Source of the DNA: CAZZEX01 sp964653285 | Lineage (GTDB): Bacteria; Chloroflexota; Anaerolineae; B4-G1 | Direction of reading: 5' to 3' | DNA length: 37,647 bases | NCBI GenBank assembly: GCA_964653285.1 | Contig: CAZZEX010000041.1 | Span: 1 to 37,647 of the forward strand | Shown here: positions 1 through 7,951 of the stretch, in pieces | Position numbering within the stretch: position 1 is the stretch's first letter | Layout: every line of letters starts with the position of its first letter | The notes under the pieces: generated by a model | Database searches by the model: none | What the model saw: the letters and a program-made list of their open reading frames with translations, nothing else | Told to the model about the DNA's origin: nothing | Program-made: the position numbers and the translations under genes

Positions 1-13
1 TACCTACCCAAGA

Positions 14-35
14 GGGCGACCACGAGGGTTCGCCC
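14..35. repeat. Short palindromic repeat
   Basis: GGGCGA (14-19) pairs with TCGCCC (30-35) around a short loop. It looks like the GGGCGACC/GGTCGCCC intergenic palindromes common in this kind of genome. It lies directly before the point where the following reading frame loses its homologous N-terminus. Confidence 0.5.
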
Positions 36-51
36 CTACATATTGAGATGA

Positions 52-570
52 TACGAATCCCACTTTGAATATTATTGGAGGCATCTCACTCCACAAGAGC
101 AGTATGTCCTGGCTGCTCTGCCGTTGGCGCAAAGCGAGGAGACGTATCGGGAGCAGTTAGAAGCCCTTGCCTGTCTGTGCCTGATCGTCAAAGATGACAG
201 CCGGTACAAGTACTTCTCGCCCTTGTTCCGCGATTTCGTGCGCCGTCAAAAGGCGGAGGACCTCCTGCAGGCTGGCCCATTTGTCCTCTCAATGACCCAC
301 CAGCGTGCGCTGCTACGAGAGGAACCCCTGCCCCTGAGCGCAAGGCAGTTCGCCCTCCTGAGCTACTTTATGGAACGTCAAGGCCAGGTAGTGAGCAATG
401 AGGAGCTGGATCGGGAAGTGATTTCGACATTGCCAGAAGAACAACAGGAGTACGAGTACTTAGGCGATGAACGGTTGAAATCCGCCATAAAAGGGCTTCG
501 TAAAGCGTTGGGAGACGAGGCAGACTGTATCGTCAACAAACGGGGAGTGGGGTACATGTTACAAATCTGA
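52..570 (+). pseudogene. 5'-truncated AAA ATPase C-terminus with OmpR-type winged helix
   Basis: The frame opens right after an in-frame TGA at 49-51, with no start codon or ribosome site. It encodes YESHFEYYWRHLTPQEQYVL, which aligns by eye with HFRYIWENLDANEQKAVRLV in the ATPase at 4313-5587, so this is the tail of a related AAA protein. It continues into an OmpR/PhoB-like winged helix (LSARQFALLSYFM ... RLKSAIKGLRKALGD ... NKRGVGYML). A TTG at 124 would give a 148-residue protein, but it would start inside the conserved helix block. The ATPase module and any real start are missing, and a short palindrome sits at the break. The best reading is a remnant of an ATPase-coupled transcription regulator belonging to the downstream operon. 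Less likely, it is a short DNA-binding protein started at the TTG. Confidence 0.6.
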
Positions 571-633
571 GCCGAGGAATAAGCGCGGGGTGTCTCTGAT
601 GAGGGGAAAAGATGCGCTAAGGAGGTGGTGTCC

Positions 634-3600
634 TTGAGCGTCAAAAGTATCAAGGATGAACTGAGCTATCAGTGGACGAAGGCTATGCGAACTGGCCGGA
701 GACGACTTAGCGAGCTAGGAAATGCTGTCAGGATGAGACTCTACGACATCTTAGGTAAGATCCACCTCGCACTAATTACCGACGCTGGTCTGCTCATCGC
801 AGTTTTGCTTCCCTCCCTATTTAGCCCTCAGTTCGTACCGAAGGACATCTCTCTGTTTCTGGTTTTCTTCGCTGTGTACGTGGTAGGCGATCTTATTCGT
901 CTTCGTTTTCTACGGGGTGCAACCATCTCTTTGGGATTTCCGCTCATTTTCTTGGCCCTTTTGGCTGATTCCCCTTTCGCGGCATTGCTTATCGCTACGC
1001 TCGGTTCTTTGGTCAGCGAGGCGTTACAGAGCAGGTTTTTCTCCAAGCAGCATCTACCCTGGTTTCCAACTCTCCGTCGGGCTTTCTTTTACGCTGGTCA
1101 TCACGCTGTGGCTGGCCTGGGAGCGTTGATCGCATATCAACTCATCCACGACCGCTTCGCCCCCTGGCTATTGGACATATACGACATCCATATTCAGGCC
1201 ATACTGGCTTACGTCATCCTCTATTCCCTGGTCTCGATGCTCCTCATCTGGCCTCACGATCTACAGATCCGTCTTTTCCTGGCCCCTGATAAAGAGCCGT
1301 TTGTGCGTATTGATTTCTTCATGACCTTGTCGCTCCTTCCTATCCCTGCATCCGTGTTCTACCTTTACGAGCAGACGGGGAATATCCTTGTTGCGGTTGG
1401 CGTTCTCCCGCCTCTCTTCGTTCTACTCTTTTTCCTGGCCCGTAGCTTCACCAAGGTGGATGAAGAACGGGGGCGACTGGCAGTACGAGAGAAGATCAGA
1501 CGGCGTCTGGGCTCCCCAGCCAATATGGCGGAGATGGCGGAGCAGATGCTGACGATTATGGGACAGTTAGTGAACTATCGCTGGGGCGCTGCATACAGCC
1601 TGAGGGACGGGAAACTAGAGTTGTATGGGTGGAAACCTCATAAAGGACACGTGATAGTCCGGGATCCAAGCGAGGCTAAGGGGGCAAGGGTGCCAGGCAG
1701 GGACACCAAAACAGATGAGAACCAGGTGACGTGGCCCCTGCAAGTCGAGCCCGACGGAGGAGTCCTGGACAAGCTGGCAAAAGAATTCCTCCACCCTCAC
1801 TTCTTTTACGACGGCTTGCTGCCGGCTACCCCTTCAGATCCTTACTTGCCCCAGAAGACAGCGCTGACCGTCTTTCCCATCACAGCGGAGTCCCAAGGGG
1901 AGGAGGGAAGAGAGTCCCCCCGACTGATTGGGCTGGTCGCTCTGGCCCGTCCCAAGCGACCGTTCACCACCTGGGATTGGGAGAAGGGCCAGGCACTGAG
2001 CAGCGAGGCAGGCAATGTGCTTCTCAGCGTGCAACGCCTGGAAAGGGCGATGCGAGAACTTTACCAGAAAGTAGAAGGCTACGCCAGAGATCCGGAAAGG
2101 GTGCGCCAGGCTGTACAAGAACTAATGGCCCATCAAGTAGATGTATCTAAAATCCTTGCGGTTGTTTCCGAACGCTCTTTTCATGATAATCTGAGGGCTG
2201 TCCTAGGAGGCTTGGTCGAGGGAAAACGGGGCAACGAAATCTACCTTGCTCCGGAGGCACTGACCGAGATCTACAACCAGGTACGAGATGAGACACCAGG
2301 GATGCCGCCTATTAACCCACGCTTCCTTCAACTGCTGCGGACGGTTACCTCTTCCTTGTCGTTGGCTTTCAGCTTCCGCTATCAGTTCCCCGATGTGGCG
2401 CGCGGTCCTGCTTTCAAGGAATTCTACGAGTTTTTGTTGGTTGCTCTGGACGCCAACACCGTCTCCCGCATCGCGGCGCTGGACTCGCAGATCGTATCCA
2501 CCGTCGAGACAGTCCGGAAGCGTGAAGGGGCCCGTCAGGAGACTGTGGAGGGAAGGGCGGTTGGGCGACTTGTAGCCCTTCCTCCAAAAGCAATCGAAGA
2601 GGTCGAGAAGCTACGGGACATTGTTCACCTGCTGAAAAGGTACAATGAAACAAAGGATTTCACTGCTCAAGGAGCTTCCTTGGGCCAGGCACTGGAACTA
2701 CTGGTGGAGCGCGAGAGAACTGTAAAAGAAAGATTCCAGGACCCAGAGCGATTTGTCTTTCTACAGATCCTCTCCGGCTGGCGGGCGGCACTCACCAACG
2801 CCTTGGAGGACCTGGCGCGTGGCCCGGCCCGACTGAAGGTGAGCCTGCGCAGTCGCCAGGCCCTCCCGCTGGAGGAGATCACCGTGGGCCTGATGCTACG
2901 AAATGACGGGCCGGGAGTGGCTTCGAGGGTCGTGGTCCAGTTGGAGCCGTCGCAGGATTACGAAGTACTTGAGGGCAAGGTAGACCTGGGGACACTCACC
3001 GCTGGCAAGACAGTAGAGTCGGAATTCACCCTGCGATCGAAAGGGGAAGGCCCGCTGCGGCTGCAATTCCGCATCACCTACCACGACCCGGAGCGCAAGG
3101 GCAAAGCCGAGGAATTCGCCGATTTTCTCTATTTACTCGAGCCGCCGCCCTGCTTCATCGAGATTCCCAACCCCTATACCCCTGGGCCGCCTCTCAGGCT
3201 GGGTAGCCCTACCTTCGTTGGTCGGGAGGATATCTTCAATTTCATCCGCCAGAACGTCCCTACCCTGATGCAAAAGATGATCCTGGTCTTGATTGGTGAA
3301 CGGCGTACTGGTAAAACATCCATCCTTCAACAGCTTCCAACCCGGCTGAACGACCCGCGCTACGTCCCGATCTATATAGACTGCCAGGGGCTGGGGATTG
3401 CCCCAGGGATAGGGAACTTTTTCTTGGGGCTGGCGGCGGCTATGACTGATGGGTTGGAAAGGGCCGGAATCTCTACCCCGCGTCTGACGCTAGCGGAGCT
3501 AGAGGAGAGTCCGCAACACGTCTTTGAGCGACATTTTATGCCTATGGTTCGAGAGCGAATTGGGGAGCGCATCCTGCTGTTGACCATAGACGAGTTTGAG

Positions 3601-4332
3601 GAACTGGGGGCCCGGGTCAGCAAGGATCGCTTACCCCCTGAGATCTTCCCCTATCTTCGCCACCTGATTCAGCATGGAGAACAACTGGCCTTCATCTTCG
3701 CCGGCACGCACAAAGTAGAAGAGTTGATCGGGGACTACTGGTCTGTGCTGTTTAACATCGCCGTGTATAAAAAGGTCGGGTTCCTGAATCGTGAGGAGAC
3801 CATGCGCCTGATCACTGAACCGGTGCAGCCTTACGGGATGGTGTATGATGACCTGGCCATTGATGAGATCTTGCGCCTGACGGCTCGCCATCCCTACTTC
3901 ACCCAGTTGCTCTGTGACATCCTGGTGAACGGATGTAATGAAACGCGTCGCAATTATGTCACTGTTCAAGATGTACGTGATGCCGTAGGAGAACTGTTGG
4001 AGACAGGGCGTGCTCATCTGGAATTTCTCTGGCAGACATCGGACCGGGAGACAAGGCTGACGTTAGCCGCCCTGGCCGAGTTGCGGGATCAGTTGGATCA
4101 GGTGACCACGGCTGCCATCGCCGACCGGCTGGGAACCTACCGGATACGGCTGGACCCCGGCCAGATCATGAAAACGATGGAGCAACTGGCCGCCCGGGAT
4201 ATTGCCCGTGAGATTCCAGGGAGCCCAGTGTCCTATGACTTCACGGCGCAGTTGTACGCCCACTGGTTCCGTCGTTATAAGTCGCTGAGCAAGGTTGTGG
4301 AGGAGGTGAGCAGTGAATCCGTCACAGAATGA
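634..4332 (+). CDS. Polytopic membrane protein with GAF-like region, CARDB-like domain and AAA ATPase
   Basis: About 1232 residues. AAGGAGG at 619-625 best fits the TTG at 634; GTG codons at 625 and 628 overlap or abut it. Residues about 40-275 hold seven or eight hydrophobic segments. A GAF-like cytoplasmic region with helical linkers follows (about 290-720), then a CARDB/Ig-like beta-sandwich (about 735-840, LMLRNDGPGVASRVVVQLEP). From about 860 there is an AAA/STAND-type NTPase with Walker A GERRTGKTS near residue 890 and Walker B LLLTIDEFEE, followed by a winged-helix-like C-terminus. This suggests a membrane-anchored sensor or switch that couples a sensed signal to ATP hydrolysis. It overlaps the next gene by 20 bases and founds a three-gene operon. 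The domain order is unfamiliar to me. The ATPase call is secure; the sensing role is inferred. Confidence 0.8.
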   Translation: MSVKSIKDELSYQWTKAMRTGRRRLSELGNAVRMRLYDILGKIHLALITDAGLLIAVLLPSLFSPQFVPKDISLFLVFFAVYVVGDLIRLRFLRGATISLGFPLIFLALLADSPFAALLIATLGSLVSEALQSRFFSKQHLPWFPTLRRAFFYAGHHAVAGLGALIAYQLIHDRFAPWLLDIYDIHIQAILAYVILYSLVSMLLIWPHDLQIRLFLAPDKEPFVRIDFFMTLSLLPIPASVFYLYEQTGNILVAVGVLPPLFVLLFFLARSFTKVDEERGRLAVREKIRRRLGSPANMAEMAEQMLTIMGQLVNYRWGAAYSLRDGKLELYGWKPHKGHVIVRDPSEAKGARVPGRDTKTDENQVTWPLQVEPDGGVLDKLAKEFLHPHFFYDGLLPATPSDPYLPQKTALTVFPITAESQGEEGRESPRLIGLVALARPKRPFTTWDWEKGQALSSEAGNVLLSVQRLERAMRELYQKVEGYARDPERVRQAVQELMAHQVDVSKILAVVSERSFHDNLRAVLGGLVEGKRGNEIYLAPEALTEIYNQVRDETPGMPPINPRFLQLLRTVTSSLSLAFSFRYQFPDVARGPAFKEFYEFLLVALDANTVSRIAALDSQIVSTVETVRKREGARQETVEGRAVGRLVALPPKAIEEVEKLRDIVHLLKRYNETKDFTAQGASLGQALELLVERERTVKERFQDPERFVFLQILSGWRAALTNALEDLARGPARLKVSLRSRQALPLEEITVGLMLRNDGPGVASRVVVQLEPSQDYEVLEGKVDLGTLTAGKTVESEFTLRSKGEGPLRLQFRITYHDPERKGKAEEFADFLYLLEPPPCFIEIPNPYTPGPPLRLGSPTFVGREDIFNFIRQNVPTLMQKMILVLIGERRTGKTSILQQLPTRLNDPRYVPIYIDCQGLGIAPGIGNFFLGLAAAMTDGLERAGISTPRLTLAELEESPQHVFERHFMPMVRERIGERILLLTIDEFEELGARVSKDRLPPEIFPYLRHLIQHGEQLAFIFAGTHKVEELIGDYWSVLFNIAVYKKVGFLNREETMRLITEPVQPYGMVYDDLAIDEILRLTARHPYFTQLLCDILVNGCNETRRNYVTVQDVRDAVGELLETGRAHLEFLWQTSDRETRLTLAALAELRDQLDQVTTAAIADRLGTYRIRLDPGQIMKTMEQLAARDIAREIPGSPVSYDFTAQLYAHWFRRYKSLSKVVEEVSSESVTE

Positions 4333-5587
4333 GGCTCCAACGATTCCGGAGAACCCCTTCTTTTATCGAGGGCCCATACGGGATCGTCGTTATTTTTTTG
4401 GGCGAACACGAGAAACCCACCGGGCTTTGCAGATGTTGCGTAATGGCCAATGTATCTCCACCGTCGGCCCACGACGAATAGGTAAAACCTCACTTCTGTT
4501 TCATCTCCGCGATTCAGAAGTGCAGCAGGAACACAATCTTGGAGAGGAATATCTCTTCGTCTACATTGACTGCCAGGGCCTGGGCAATCTGGACAAAACG
4601 AGATTCTACCAATGGCTATGGGAGGAGACCAAGAGAGCGCTTGCGGAACGAGGAGAAGCAGATGGTTGGGCCGAGAGTATATCCGACTTCAACGAGTTCC
4701 GTGAAGCAGTGATGACAATCAAGGAAAAGGGGTACAAACTAGCCCTTCTCTTCGACGAGTTTGATACCACTGCCAAAAATCCAAACCTCGATCAGGATCT
4801 CTTTTCCGATCTCCGCAGCCTTGGTAGCCCTGTGTACACCGTGGTCTATGTTACTGCATCAGTGGATTCCCTTTTCGATCTGACTTACGCTGACACGAGT
4901 GTCCTGAGTTCGCCTTTCTTCAACATTTTTGATGAGATTCACCTGGGTTTCCTGAGGCCTATGGAAGCCAAGGATATGATTCTGGGATTGTTGAGGATGA
5001 CGGAGCAAGAGAATCTCTTTACCGAAGAGGACCTCGCCTTCGTCTTCGAGGCTGGTGGTTATTTTCCCTTATTCTTTCAATTGGCTTGCTATCACCTCTT
5101 CGCGCGGAAAATGGAGTGTAAGGAATTAGTGGCAACAGATTATGAAATCGTGCGGAGACAGTATGCCAATGATGCGGAACCGCATTTCCGCTATATATGG
5201 GAGAACCTGGATGCGAATGAGCAGAAAGCGGTAAGACTGGTGTGCGGAGGGAAAGTCAGCCGGATCGATGATGAACAAAAGCGACGACTGGAAAGAAAGT
5301 GCATCCTGTATGACAGCGCCATCTTCTCTTCATCCTTTGCTGAATTCGTGCAACGACCTAGCTCAGCGGTCAGCCATGGGGAGCCTGAACGCACAGTTGA
5401 ATCCAAACGGCCAATTAGAGAGAGCGCGTACACGGTCCGTGCCACTGCACTACTGGCTGCGCTTGGCTTGATCATTGGTTGGTTCGGCGTCAGAGTTTCC
5501 AGTCTGGTCGCTGTGTTCTTTGCGGGTGGGCTCCTGCTCATTGCACTGTGGCTTTTGGTCAGCAATTGGCCTGGGAGGACACGATGA
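4313..5587 (+). CDS. AAA-family ATPase with C-terminal membrane hairpin
   Basis: 424 residues from a GTG start behind GGAGGAGGTGAG, beginning inside the end of the previous gene. An N-terminal motif typical of AAA-like ATPases (FFYRGPI ... FFGRTRETHRAL) leads to Walker A GPRRIGKTS (about residues 52-60) and Walker B LALLFDEFD (about 143-151). A helical lid with HFRYIWENLDANEQ follows. Two hydrophobic segments near residues 380-418 should place it at the membrane. The phrase YIDCQGLG after Walker A is shared with the ATPase of the preceding protein, so the two are paralogous and may form a mixed complex. It ends with an ATGA overlap into the next gene. The ATPase identity is clear; the partner and substrate are unknown. 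Confidence 0.8.
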   Translation: MNPSQNEAPTIPENPFFYRGPIRDRRYFFGRTRETHRALQMLRNGQCISTVGPRRIGKTSLLFHLRDSEVQQEHNLGEEYLFVYIDCQGLGNLDKTRFYQWLWEETKRALAERGEADGWAESISDFNEFREAVMTIKEKGYKLALLFDEFDTTAKNPNLDQDLFSDLRSLGSPVYTVVYVTASVDSLFDLTYADTSVLSSPFFNIFDEIHLGFLRPMEAKDMILGLLRMTEQENLFTEEDLAFVFEAGGYFPLFFQLACYHLFARKMECKELVATDYEIVRRQYANDAEPHFRYIWENLDANEQKAVRLVCGGKVSRIDDEQKRRLERKCILYDSAIFSSSFAEFVQRPSSAVSHGEPERTVESKRPIRESAYTVRATALLAALGLIIGWFGVRVSSLVAVFFAGGLLLIALWLLVSNWPGRTR

Positions 5588-6276
5588 GTCAGCATCCAAC
5601 AGAAAGAACTTCAGCCCCTACTTGGCTTGCGCCGGCGATCCCCAGAACGGAGCCAGATGCACTGCTGCACGTGAAACTGATCACACCAGACAAAGAGCCA
5701 GCGCCGCTCAGTCCGTGGCTACGCCGGTTTATGGTAGCCGCGATTGTCTTGGGTTTTCTTTACTTGATTCTCTGGGGTACGTATGTCTATCCTCGCGCTT
5801 ACCCGCCACCAACAAACTTTCCCTCATTGTCCATTGCCTTGATTCAGCCAGCCTACGTCGCCCCTGGCGATGAAGCGGATCTGGATGTGACAGTGACTAA
5901 TTCCAGTACCGACCCGATTACCGGCACTGTGGCGGTTGTGTTTGAGGGCAGTGCAGCGGCGCACCCCGCTCCTTTGGAAGAGGCTTTCATCAGTTTTGAC
6001 GGCTTGGCTGGTGGTGCGAGCTTAACGCGGCGGATAAGATTCTCCATATGCCAAGCGCCGACCTTCTTTTGCCAGGATATGATCCGTTTGTCGCTGCAAG
6101 CGGCTGTGGGCGGTCAGTGTGTTCGCTTCCCAGTTGAATCGCAAATTGCTGTCGCACCGGTGCCTTATATCAAGAAGGTCATCTCCTTTTTATCTAGCTC
6201 AGCCATCACTGCCGCGGTCGCTACCTTCCTGTGGGATGAAATAAAGAAGCGTCTCTTAGGCGCGGAGGGCAAGTAA
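5584..6276 (+). CDS. Small membrane protein with CARDB-like extracytoplasmic domain
   Basis: 230 residues, starting at the ATG in an ATGA overlap with the ATPase before it; upstream in-frame codons belong to the overlapping gene. A soluble N-terminal stretch of about 40 residues precedes a strong transmembrane helix (FMVAAIVLGFLYLILWG). A beta-sandwich of CARDB/NEW3 style follows (YVAPGDEADLDVTVTNSS, then FDGLAGGASLTRRIRF), and a C-terminal hydrophobic segment ends in a basic tail. Four cysteines sit in the sandwich (FSICQAPTFFC and GGQC). The large protein at the head of the operon carries a similar domain. A structural or ligand-sensing partner of the two ATPases is a reasonable inference; no enzyme activity is visible. 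Confidence 0.7.
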   Translation: MSQHPTERTSAPTWLAPAIPRTEPDALLHVKLITPDKEPAPLSPWLRRFMVAAIVLGFLYLILWGTYVYPRAYPPPTNFPSLSIALIQPAYVAPGDEADLDVTVTNSSTDPITGTVAVVFEGSAAAHPAPLEEAFISFDGLAGGASLTRRIRFSICQAPTFFCQDMIRLSLQAAVGGQCVRFPVESQIAVAPVPYIKKVISFLSSSAITAAVATFLWDEIKKRLLGAEGK

Positions 6277-6308
6277 GCTCGGCTGGCGAATCGTGCCCTT
6301 GCCGTCAG

Positions 6309-6566
6309 TCGGGTGCCTGGCGTAATGTGGCCTTCTTTTATGGTTTTGACTCGCCGCTGTGGGTCGATTCGCTCTACGCGCAATACGCCAAGAAGTGGGG
6401 CATCATCAAAGAGGAGGTGCGCCAGAAGTACATAAACCAGGTGCCGATGAGGCGCGGCTGCACCTACGACGACGTGTGTAACGTCGTCGTCTTCCTGGCA
6501 TCGGACCAGTCCAGCTATGTGACCGGACAGGTGATCAACGTGACCGGCGGGCAGGAGATGCGCTGA
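6309..6566 (+). pseudogene. C-terminal remnant of a short-chain dehydrogenase (sorbitol-6-phosphate dehydrogenase-like)
   Basis: The frame reads NVAFFYGFDSPLWVDSLYAQ, then QVPMRRGCTYDDVCNVVVFL, then SSYVTGQVINVTGGQEMR. This is the conserved tail of short-chain dehydrogenases (substrate loop, PMxRxxxxDDV helix, TGQxxxVTGG end) and most resembles sorbitol-6-phosphate dehydrogenases. The Rossmann glycine motif and the catalytic Ser-Tyr-Lys are absent, and nothing upstream restores them. A GTG at 6327 could start a 79-residue peptide but lacks a ribosome site. A SorC regulator gene follows, which fits a former sugar-alcohol locus. Confidence 0.65.
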
Positions 6567-6692
6567 TAGGGGAGCGTCCCTGACGTGACCGCCTGGCAAA
6601 GATTTGCCTCAAACCGACAAGCTGGGTAGGACGCAGATGCACGCAGATTTTCGCAGATGGAGACTGGTATGCTGACCTGGGCACGGGGTCCT

Positions 6693-6773
6693 GGACCACG
6701 AAACACGCGAAAGGGCACGAAAAGCGCGGAAGGCTTTCGTGTCTTTCGCGTTCTTTCGCGATTTTCGTGGTCC
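6693..6773. repeat. 81-bp imperfect palindrome
   Basis: GGACCACGAAA at 6693-6703 is exactly inverted by TTTCGTGGTCC at 6763-6773. The interior is built from CGCGAAAG/CTTTCGCG units that also pair. The clustered ACGCAGAT units at 6631-6660 lie nearby. It looks like a mobile-type or structural intergenic repeat rather than a simple terminator. Confidence 0.6.
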
Positions 6774-6790
6774 GAACGTCCTCCGTGAGT

Positions 6791-6816
6791 GGCCCGGCGA
6801 GATCCTTCGCCGGGCC
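6791..6816 (+). terminator. Perfect 10-bp hairpin
   Basis: GGCCCGGCGA at 6791-6800 and TCGCCGGGCC at 6807-6816 form a perfect GC-rich stem with a six-base loop. No T-run follows, so a terminator role is uncertain. It sits just upstream of the SorC promoter and may insulate it. Confidence 0.35.
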
Positions 6817-6866
6817 GCTGGCTATCTGGACAGCGTGCACAGTTGCGCAAATTTCGGCGTGGGGTA

Positions 6867-6895
6867 TTGACAATAGCCTCTCCATGTGGTAAAAT
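6867..6895 (+). promoter_or_regulatory. Strong sigma-70-type promoter of the SorC operon
   Basis: TTGACA at 6867-6872 and TAAAAT at 6890-6895 are separated by 17 bases. Transcription should begin near 6902, about 49 bases before the ATG of the regulator. Confidence 0.75.
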
Positions 6896-6898
6896 TAA

Positions 6899-6935
6899 AT
6901 GTGCACGTTAGTGCAGATATTGGGAAAATGTGCAT
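6899..6935 (+). promoter_or_regulatory. Candidate SorC-family operator
   Basis: Around the predicted transcription start are repeated half-sites: TGTGCAC (6900-6906), GTGCAG (6911-6916) and ATGTGCAT (6929-6935 region). They have the TGxxCA flavour of SorC/DeoR-type operators, and their position would allow autorepression. The link is inferred from position and repetition only. Confidence 0.35.
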
Positions 6936-6950
6936 ATTGAGCCCTGAACA

Positions 6951-7931
6951 ATGACTGAGCGCACCGAACTCCTGGCCCAAGTCGCCAGTATGTATTACGA
7001 GGATAACCTGAATCAGGACGAGATTGCCCGCCGGATTGGCACCTCTCGCTCTACGGTCTCCCGCATGCTTCAGGAGGCCCGGGAGGCTGGGGTGGTGGAG
7101 ATCATCGTTCACTATCCCTGGAAAACTGTGCCGGAGATCGAAGCTGACCTGGTCGCTCGCTTTCATCTGCGCCAGGCCAGGGTACTGCTCGGAGGTGGCC
7201 GGCCCTACGAGGAGATCCTGCGTGGATTGGGGGTACTGGCTGCCCGCTACATCGAAAGCATCATTGTAGAAGACATCTCCCCCCCGGCCCCCCCGAAGCA
7301 GAGGGAAGTCCACACTCTCGGCATCTCCTGGGGCGTGGCGGTCTACAACACGGTACGGGCGCTTCGACCCGACCATAACTTCCCGATCACAGTCGTGCAG
7401 ATGGTCGGTGCGGTGGGGGGAGGGGATCCGCTGATTGATGGCCCTGAACTGGCCCGCTTGCTGGCCAGCGTCTACGGGGGAGGGTACCGCTACCTCCACG
7501 CCCCGCTGATCGTCGAGGGTGCCCGCGCGCGGGAAATTCTGCTGCAAGAGCCGCGCATCCGCGAGACGCTGTCGCTAGCCCGTCGGGCGGACGTGGCGCT
7601 GGTCGGCATTGGCGCGCCAGCACCGGAGGTAAGCAGCCTGTTGCGGGCTGGCTACCTGGACCGAGAGGCACTGGCTCAACTGCGGGCCCAGGGAGTCGTA
7701 GGAGACGTCTGTGCACGGCACTATGATGCCCAGGGCAGCGTGCTTGACATCGAACTGAACCGACGCATCGTCGGCATCGAACTGGAGGCCCTGCACGACG
7801 TCGAGCAAGTGATCGGCGTGGCGGGGGGAGAGGCCAAGGCGGAGGCCATCCTAGGGGCGTTGCGAGGCGGGCACGTGAACGTGCTGGTTACGGACGCTGC
7901 GACGGCGAGGAAAGTATTGGTAGATTGGTAG
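6951..7931 (+). CDS. SorC-family sugar-responsive transcription regulator
   Basis: 326 residues from ATG. The N-terminus carries a helix-turn-helix (NQDEIARRIGTSRSTVSRML, about residues 24-43), then a linker helix and a SorC-type sugar-phosphate-binding domain with HTLGISWG near residue 120 and VALVGIGAP near 215. It ends with VLVTDAATARKVL, which is typical of the family. Such proteins bind phosphorylated sugars and control neighbouring catabolic genes. It is first in an operon with the 2-oxoacid dehydrogenase genes, 20 bases from the E1 start. No good ribosome site precedes the ATG, unlike its neighbours. Family assignment is firm; the effector is unknown. Confidence 0.9.
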   Translation: MTERTELLAQVASMYYEDNLNQDEIARRIGTSRSTVSRMLQEAREAGVVEIIVHYPWKTVPEIEADLVARFHLRQARVLLGGGRPYEEILRGLGVLAARYIESIIVEDISPPAPPKQREVHTLGISWGVAVYNTVRALRPDHNFPITVVQMVGAVGGGDPLIDGPELARLLASVYGGGYRYLHAPLIVEGARAREILLQEPRIRETLSLARRADVALVGIGAPAPEVSSLLRAGYLDREALAQLRAQGVVGDVCARHYDAQGSVLDIELNRRIVGIELEALHDVEQVIGVAGGEAKAEAILGALRGGHVNVLVTDAATARKVLVDW

Positions 7932-7951
7932 AATAGGAGGTAGACTCAACC

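Larger units (their letters stand above)
6567..6866. other. Repeat-rich intergenic region
   Basis: No gene is seen between the dehydrogenase remnant and the SorC promoter. The stretch holds a clustered ACGCAGAT repeat (about 6631-6660), an 81-bp imperfect palindrome (6693-6773) and a perfect 10-bp hairpin (6791-6816). These give short open frames on both strands that do not look coding. Confidence 0.7.

Noticed and set aside
625..633. GTG codons as the start of the large membrane ATPase
   Set aside because: They overlap or touch the AAGGAGG ribosome site at 619-625; the TTG at 634 has proper spacing.
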